From Siphonodentalium dalli (taxonomy: Eukaryota; Mollusca; Scaphopoda; Gadilida; Siphonodentaliidae): a stretch of DNA of 64,000 nucleotides. Location: assembly GCA_032622095.1 (NCBI GenBank), contig CP136063.1, forward strand, positions 184,679,956 through 184,743,955. The letters are read 5' to 3'. Numbering within the stretch: the first letter of the stretch is position 1; every line of letters begins with the position of its first letter. Below are positions 58,185-64,000 of the stretch, piece by piece. The position numbers were made by a program, and so were the translations under genes. Under the pieces are notes generated by a model. It was not told the origin of the DNA. It searched no databases and saw nothing but the letters and a program-made list of their open reading frames with translations.

Positions 58185-58690
58185 CGATGAGCCCGACGTT
58201 GTCCGGGCTATTCAAAAACCAAATTTCAAGTCGATAGCTATTCAAAAACCAAATTTCAAGTCGATAGCTATTAAAAAACCAAATTTCAAGTCGATAGCTC
58301 CACCCGTTTCCGAGATCTGGTCTGCGCATGCGCGAAGCTGGCGTCGCACGGGCTCGGCGACCCGATAAAATTTGTATCCGGGGCAAGATACATTCACATA
58401 CCAAATTTCAAGTCGATAGCTCCACCCGTTTCCGAGATCTCGTCTGCGCATGCGCGAAGCTGGCATCGCACAGGCTCGGCGACCCAATAAAATTCGTATC
58501 CGGGGCAAGATAGATTTACATAGCAAATTTCAAGTCGATAGCTCCACCCGTTTCCGAGATCTCGTCTGCGCATGCGCTGCACGGGCGTCACACGGGGTCG
58601 CCAATACGACAACGACCGTGTCCGTGGGATTTTACCCCTAGATATGAAGTTTGGTCTCGATCGGTGGAGAATCGTAGATTTGTATAAATG
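58185..58690 (+). repeat. About 120-bp tandem repeat, three units, with 30-bp pre-repeat
   Basis: The 30-bp phrase ACCAAATTTCAAGTCGATAG (with GCTATTCAAAA) occurs three times. It is followed by three units containing CACCCGTTTCCGAGATCT, GCGCATGCGCGAAGCTGG and ATCCGGGGCAAGATA, ending GACAAACAGACAAACAGATAG. Preceded by GAGCCCGACGTTGTCCGGGC, a small palindrome. It looks like the 3-prime tail of an unidentified retroelement; that is inference. Confidence 0.7.
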
Positions 58691-58698
58691 ACAAACAG

Positions 58699-58925
58699 AC
58701 AAACAGATAGATTGTATCAAAATATATCAGAGAGATATGTAAATTAGATAGATTGTATCAAAATATATAGGAGAGATATGTAAATTATCTACACACCATT
58801 ACTGGTGTTTGTCAAAGTTTAGTGGGGTATATCAATACTCATTCACGATCATTTCGTTGAGGTCCGGAGGATGTGGGTTATCTCTCGAATACAAATTGTA
58901 TCAAAATATATAGGAGAGATGACAG
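58699..58925 (+). repeat. Short tandem repeat AGATTGTATCAAAATATATA
   Basis: Three copies of ATTGTATCAAAATATATAGG with AGAGATATGTAAATTA between the first two. Confidence 0.7.
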
Positions 58926-59048
58926 TGATTGTATATCATATACGTAGTTTATACTCCATATTTAGCAGTATATGTGCCTTCGGTTGTTGATTGCAGATTT
59001 GGTTCCAGGCTAAGATATTTTTTGTCCAAGAGTTTGGCTTATAAAGTT

Positions 59049-59172
59049 ATATATAAACTGAACACTTTTGTTTGAATACATTGTTTTGTGTATTGTATAT
59101 CATTCCATGTGTATAAACTGAACACTTTTAGTTTGAATACATTGTTTTGTGTATTGTATATCATTCCATGTG
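59049..59172 (+). repeat. 58-bp direct tandem duplication
   Basis: ATAAACTGAACACTTTTGTT ... ATATCATTCCATGTG twice in a row with one inserted base. Confidence 0.85.
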
Positions 59173-59290
59173 TTATGATGCACACATGATCAGTAGACCA
59201 ATAGTTACATTATGAGATTGACACATTTTCGGACAAAATACATGTACCTGCTGCCTGCAAAGGACGTGGCTTTTCAATGATATTTATGTT

Positions 59291-59552
59291 ATTACCTTTC
59301 ACGATGGGAGCTGTGCTGGTGCAGCATTAAAGATCCTGTGCCAGTGCATTCTCTTGTACATTGGAGTCTCACATAGGGAGGCTCGCATATATGAGCATGC
59401 ACTGGCTTAAAAAGTAAAGGTAAATATTGTTCAGCCAATGTATTCTCTTATATATGCAAGGCTCCCTATGGGAGACTCGCATATATTAGAGAAGGCAAGG
59501 GTACAGGGTTTTCGACAAAAAATTCAAGAAGTTGGAAGTAAATACAGGGTTA
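59291..59552. mobile_element. TTAA MITE, TGCATTCTCTTATATATGCG family, inverted copy
   Basis: Left end ATTACCTTTCACGATGG, right end ACAGGGTTAA. Internal order is reversed relative to 31941-32202, with GGTGCAGCATTAAAGATCC on the left. The left TTAA has decayed to ATTA. Confidence 0.7.
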
Positions 59553-60836
59553 ATGATTTATTATCTCTTCCTAAATCTGTTTTGTAGTTTCCGGGATATA
59601 AAATATTAAATAAGAGTTGAAGATACCTGTCTGGAAACGCTTCTATCAATTAATATTGATTTTATAGAGACATTTAATTATATAATGTGATAATCAATTG
59701 GGACATTTTTTTCATTACTATTTTTAGAATGGACCATCATGAAACATTCAGGCGATGTCAGATAGAGATAGAATTCTCCCGCTTGCTATGTTCTGACCGT
59801 TTACCCGAGAAGTGATAAGGTCCAAAATTGATTGCATGTATTAAACCAGAAAATTTTAAATGAAATAAATATTAATTGATATACGCGTTTTCGGAGAGTG
59901 GTCTTCAATTCATATTTATTATTTTATACCCAGGAAACTATATAAAACTTGTTATATGAAGAGATAGACCATCTTTAATTGTTTGAGGCAACTTATTTGG
60001 AAAGGTGTCCTCATCTGGTCTAAGATGACAGGACAAAACCTGTTTGCATGTGGATACACAATGTCACATGTGGATGTTGCTACCTTGTGAGCATACCAAG
60101 ACCATTTAAACATGACCAATATTATGGAAGATAGACACACAAAGTTGTGACAGCTGAATTTTCATGATAAGGGCCATAACTCTGCAACAAATGAATGAAC
60201 GAAACCCATACCCATTCCATGTGGATATTCCTCCCCCATGGTTCATAAATGTACCAAAAGCATTGAACTCTAACCTTCAATGACAGAGAGTTCCAAAGTT
60301 GTTTCGGGTGGACGAACTCTTGCACAAAATGAACTCATTTCTATATCCCTTCATTCTGGGGGGGGGGGGGGGGGGGGGGGGGGGGGTCAAACTATATGGC
60401 CCTAAATTTAGGATTGTCATAGACTGGTGTCTAAATAATGGAATCTAAGAATATTTGTTATGATAGAGTGAATTCATTTTGGTGACAGGACTGCGAAAAT
60501 TAGCAATTTAAGATGATTTGAGGCCTTAAATCTAGTGAGAATGGCCTGGCCACAGCCAAGATATTCTTATTATAGACTCTAAAATAAAAAATAATTGGAA
60601 TTGTTTCCCATTTGTTTGAGTTATAGATCGGATAGAAGCATGGCCAGATTATGGTAAAATAGAGAATAAAGGATTCTAGTGGCAACAAGCAGATTAAACA
60701 GGTTATTGATCTCAGTCAAGGTTGTCTTGATATAAACATTTACACCAAAATCAATTGGGATAGGCTGACATGTTTATTTTGGGGCGAGACTGTGCAAGAA
60801 AAAAAAAGTCAATGGCTGTTTATAGTCTTATTTGGT
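59553..60836. other. No supported gene; G29 run at 60358-60386
   Basis: The homopolymer is the longest in the window. The surroundings (AAGGGCCATAACTCTGCAAC near 60168) resemble a dispersed-repeat tail but have no second copy here. Confidence 0.5.
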
Positions 60837-61054
60837 TACAGTAATGCCCTAAATAATCGACTCCTAAACCACAGCAGAAATATTGTTAATTTTTCAGGAT
60901 TTATTCGGAAATATGGCTTGTTGCCATTCATCGGAAAGCTGACACTGAGAGCTTTCCGATGAATGGCAACAAGCTATATTTTCCCTCTAAATCCTGAAAA
61001 ATTGCCCATAATTCTGCTGTGGTTAAGGAGTCAATTATCTAGGGCATTGCTGTA
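60837..61054. mobile_element. Hairpin MITE, TACAGTAATGCCC family, longer copy 3
   Basis: 218 bp. The arms begin TACAGTAATGCCCTAA and end GGGCATTGCTGTA. The stem is longer than in the 141-bp copies because of an extra inner inverted segment around TTCATCGGAAAGCT and its complement. It lies inside an outer inverted repeat AAAGTCAATGGCTGTT (about 60806) and its complement (about 61105-61121), possibly a second nested foldback. Confidence 0.75.
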
Positions 61055-61244
61055 GCTATCCACATTTATGATCTCATCGAGTTTCAATTGTCTAAATAAT
61101 CATATAACAGCCATTGACTTTCTTTATTGAATTTGGTCCATGGATTTCTATGAAGAGTTATTGCCATGGTTACACTATATCTTGGATTGGGAACCTCTCA
61201 TGGGAACCTGAATTGTATGGGGCACCATTCTTCTATATACAAGT

Positions 61245-61689
61245 CTTGAAATAGTGTGTCTGTCATTTGCAAAATGAGGTCCCCATAGGGTGTATTTGGT
61301 GATGCTACCCCACACAGTAGGCTAGTATCTATAATTTCACCCTCTGGGGACCTCATTCTGCTTAGGTCTCATCTTCTGAGAAGTAACTAATTATATTCTC
61401 AAATTAACATTGTTTTTAGTCTCTTTTTCCCTTCTGTTCAGTTTCTATATCCCCTAATTTTCAGCAGATAAAATGCATACCGGTAATTGAGGTGACTAAC
61501 TGGGGAACATCACCAACTTCAACTGGGAAACTTCAATCTGACCCCAGGTCTCCCAATGCAGTTGAGGCTTCAGCAGAATGAGGTTCCCAGAGGGTGAATT
61601 TGGTGATGATAGCCTGCCATGCGGAATAGTGTCACTAAATTCACCCTCTGGGGACCTCATTCTGCAAATGACAGACACACTATTTCAAG
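61245..61689. mobile_element. MITE with GTGTGTCTGTCATTTG ends, copy 2
   Basis: Inverted ends CTTGAAATAGTGTGTCTGTC and its exact complement at 61670-61689. Inside, GAGGTCCCC with the module AGAGGGTGAATTTGGTGA occurs in both orientations, four times in all. Confidence 0.82.
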
Positions 61690-61930
61690 GGCCTGTCTAT
61701 ATATTACCTATTTAGTGATATCATAAAATGTATATATGATATCACAAAATAAATATATGATATCACAAAATCGAATATATGATAGCATTAAATATTTTAT
61801 GACATCTCAAAATGAATATTAGATAATACTAATTCCAACCTGAGTTATCATAAATTAGTTTTTTGTTATAACAAAATCGAATTATTGATATCACAAAATA
61901 GTAAGCATTTAGTGATATCACAAATCAGAT
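61690..61930 (+). repeat. Degenerate tandem repeat ATATATGATATCACAAAAT
   Basis: About nine imperfect 24-26-bp units with GATATCACAAAAT as the constant part. Confidence 0.75.
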
Positions 61931-62267
61931 TAAACAATTTCAAGGCTCTGCTATTCAAGTATCCGATGACCGCTGTAACCCTGACCCTTCCCCTGCTTCC
62001 ACCCCTGCCTATGATGCCTGGTTTTGAGTAGTTTTGTTTTAATGTTATATCACTTCTCTAAATGTGTGGCTTGCAATATTACAGTAAAATAAGGGTTACA
62101 ATGACTTTAATACTGTTTAGATGGTTATATTTGCCATTCATATTTGTTTAATTAGAGACCATTCACTGACTAAATAAGATGGGTATATTAAATTGACTGT
62201 CCCTCTTTACATGGATACTAAACAAATATATCACATATAATCTACAAATTATTGACAAGTTCACGGC
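61931..62267. other. No feature recognised
   Basis: AT-rich, nothing supported. Confidence 0.45.
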
Positions 62268-62430
62268 ATTGGTGGTGGGTATGCTGTTAAAATATTCAGC
62301 TCCGTCAAAAACCGCTATAAACAGAAAGAATAGTAAAATATAGACAGACCTTGTTCTTATACCAATCAGATATGGCATAAACAATATGTTATTGTCAAAT
62401 GTTTTTCCTTTGTTATGTAAACAAAAGCAA
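62268..62430 (+). repeat. Dispersed repeat, GGCGGTGGGTATGCTGTTAA family, copy 2
   Basis: See 52610-52820. It ends exactly where the 164-bp family leader begins (AAACAAAAGCAAATGAAAGTG). Confidence 0.75.
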
Positions 62431-63297
62431 ATGAAAGTGTCAATGACACTGTAGCTCAACTTGGAAATGGAATAATTGAATGTATTACAGTCAATGGAGC
62501 GACTAGGAATGTGGGAAGTTGAATGTCTATTACTAGTTTATGGACATGAAGAGAAAAGTAAAATCCAAGATGGCTGCTGGCGGCCATGTTTTCGGCCGAA
62601 TGACCCCAAAAAGAATCGTTCCCACCTACATGTCATCGTTAACAGCCATGACAAATTTTATGATGATCAGACTAAAGGTACGACCTGTAGCCCGTGCTAA
62701 AGAATTTAGTCATACAAAGAGTAAAATCCAAGATGGCTGCTGGCTGCCATGTTTTTTGGCCGAATGACCCCAAAATTACTCGTTCCCATCTACATTCCAA
62801 TTTCAACAGCCATAACAAATTTTATGATGATCAGACTAAAGGTACGACCTGTAGCCCGTGCTAAAGGATTTAGTCATACAAAGAGTAAAATCAAAGATGC
62901 CTGCTGGCGGCCATGTTTTTTGACCGAATGACCCCAAAATGACTCGTTCCCATCTACATGTCATTATTAACATTCATGACAAATTTTATGATGATCAGAC
63001 TAAAGGTACGACCTGTAGCCCGTGCTAAGGGATTTAGTCATACAAAGAGTAAAATCCAAGATGGCTGCTGGCGGCCATGTTTTTGGGCCAAATGACCCCA
63101 AAATTACTCGTTCCCATCTACATATCAATATTAACATCCATGACAAATTTGATGATGATCAGACTAAAGGTATGACCTGTAGCCCGTGCTAAAGAATTTA
63201 GTCATACAAAGAGTAAAATCCAAGATGGCTGCTGGCCGCCATGTTTTTTGGCCGAATGACCCCAAAATTACTCGTTCCCATCTACATGTCAATAATA
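62429..63297 (+). repeat. 164-bp tandem family with leader, copy 2 (five units)
   Basis: The leader is 62429-62530. Units start with AGTAAAATCCAAGATGGCTG at 62557, 62720, 62883, 63048 and 63212 (spacings 163, 163, 165, 164). The last is cut after ATCTACATGTCAATA. The units are much more alike than those at 1-2 kb, so this array is younger. Confidence 0.9.
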
Positions 63298-63465
63298 TGA
63301 TTACGTCAGTACGTATGGACAACCCAAAAACACGTACATGTACGTCCATCTATAAAATGAAAAATGTATGTTTCATAGGAGTGCCTGTATTTCTGGCCAA
63401 CTTGGGATATATACGATCACGCCAGTACGTATGGACCGTAGGACGGCGACATGTCACTCTGTGTC

Positions 63466-64000
63466 CAAAGGTTCGCTAATCCCAAGGTTCATTATACCGA
63501 AGTTTCGCCATTCCCAAGGTTCTCTATATTCCTCGATATTCAGAAGGTTTTTATAACTTTTATTTTGAAGTTTCATTCTATATTCTAAAGTTTTGAGAGG
63601 TTTCTTTATCATAAGACTCTTTTTATGAAGGAAATAACTTAAAAGTTAAAGGTACTCAATCCGATAAGACGCTGCTAAATTACTCCTTCCTTGGTTTCGG
63701 TGGGGAAAAAAATATTTGATTAGTGTCGAGGAACCCACCCATCAAAGCTCAGAGTAATTAGATATCGATCTTTGCAGTTTGCTATTTTTATTGTTTCTGG
63801 GCCTGATCGTGCCAGAAGGACGAGGTCAAATGGGCGGTCTTCCAGATAAAGATGGATAACTGTAAAATCGTGGTAATAATAACTACTTGGTATTAGAGTT
63901 GTCCATCTTTTCTGGTTAAATACGCCCAGAATAGCAAACCTTCAGAATAGCGAACCTTCGATGTCTGAATAAGAACCTTTGGAATAGCGAATATGGAACC
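63466..64000. mobile_element. Foldback element with 16-bp tandem termini, third copy (runs to window edge)
   Basis: Left words CCAAAGGTTCGCTAAT, CCCAAGGTTCATTATA, CCGAAGTTTCGCCATT, all 16 bp. Right words AGAATAGCGAACCTTC and GGAATAGCGAATATGGAACC at the window end. The interior contains an inverted copy of the GGTTCCTCGACTC repeat (63690-63785). More degenerate than 5001-5810. Confidence 0.75.

Noticed and set aside
1-64000. tRNA or rRNA genes, CRISPR-like arrays
   Set aside because: No GGTTCGAATCC-type B box in a cloverleaf context was found. The regular arrays (32-bp, 164-bp, 40-bp) have no unique spacers.

Overview
The window reads as animal nuclear DNA. It is AT-rich, has spliced exons with GT..AG borders, one APE-type LINE, and a very high density of short foldback elements, minisatellites and long homopolymer runs. 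The style fits a marine invertebrate (lophotrochozoan or invertebrate deuterostome). Nothing in the sequence fixes the species. No bacterial operons, tRNA, rRNA or CRISPR were recognised.

Host gene. One protein-coding gene can be supported, on the minus strand between about 31.6 and 10.0 kb. It encodes a four-helix protein of the claudin/PMP22 superfamily. Exon 1 (31371-31599) carries TM1 and the W...GLW..C...C signature. Exon 2 (30714-30872) carries TM2. Two different candidate terminal exons, 15139-15395 and 10036-10295, each encode TM3, TM4 and a cytoplasmic tail. Both start in the phase left by exon 2, giving predicted proteins of 214 or 215 residues. The layout suggests mutually exclusive last exons, or the remnant of a tandem gene duplication. 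The intron leading to them (15 or 20 kb) is filled with mobile elements.

Mobile and repetitive DNA. (i) 0-10 kb: a 164-bp tandem family, TTAA-flanked hairpin MITEs, a foldback element with 16-bp tandem termini and a 10-bp target duplication (5.0-5.8 kb), and a 2.6-kb element with ~0.6-kb inverted arms (5.9-8.5 kb). (ii) 10.7-15 kb: a 32-bp minisatellite and two MITEs. (iii) 15.7-23.1 kb: a 1.6-kb direct duplication flanking a broken LINE. (iv) 24-36 kb: further MITEs, including one with a 9-bp target duplication, and the first two host exons. (v) 38.2-39.5 kb: a second 16-bp-unit foldback carrying two hAT-like MITEs. (vi) 39.8-50.2 kb: a roughly 10.4-kb compound element bounded by perfect 18-bp inverted ends. 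It contains 1.3-kb inverted arms, a minisatellite that reverses orientation at an 18-bp palindrome, a 2.3-kb tandem duplication and CpG-rich palindromic arrays. (vii) 53.0-57.7 kb: a second member of the same giant foldback family. (viii) 58-64 kb: a 120-bp tandem repeat, more MITEs, another 164-bp array and a partial third 16-bp-unit element.

The strongest candidates for something undescribed are the giant minisatellite-cored foldback family, the elements whose termini are 16-bp tandem arrays, and the claudin-like gene with two candidate terminal exons. Most open reading frames elsewhere look like by-products of AT-rich or 3n-periodic repeats and are not annotated as genes.
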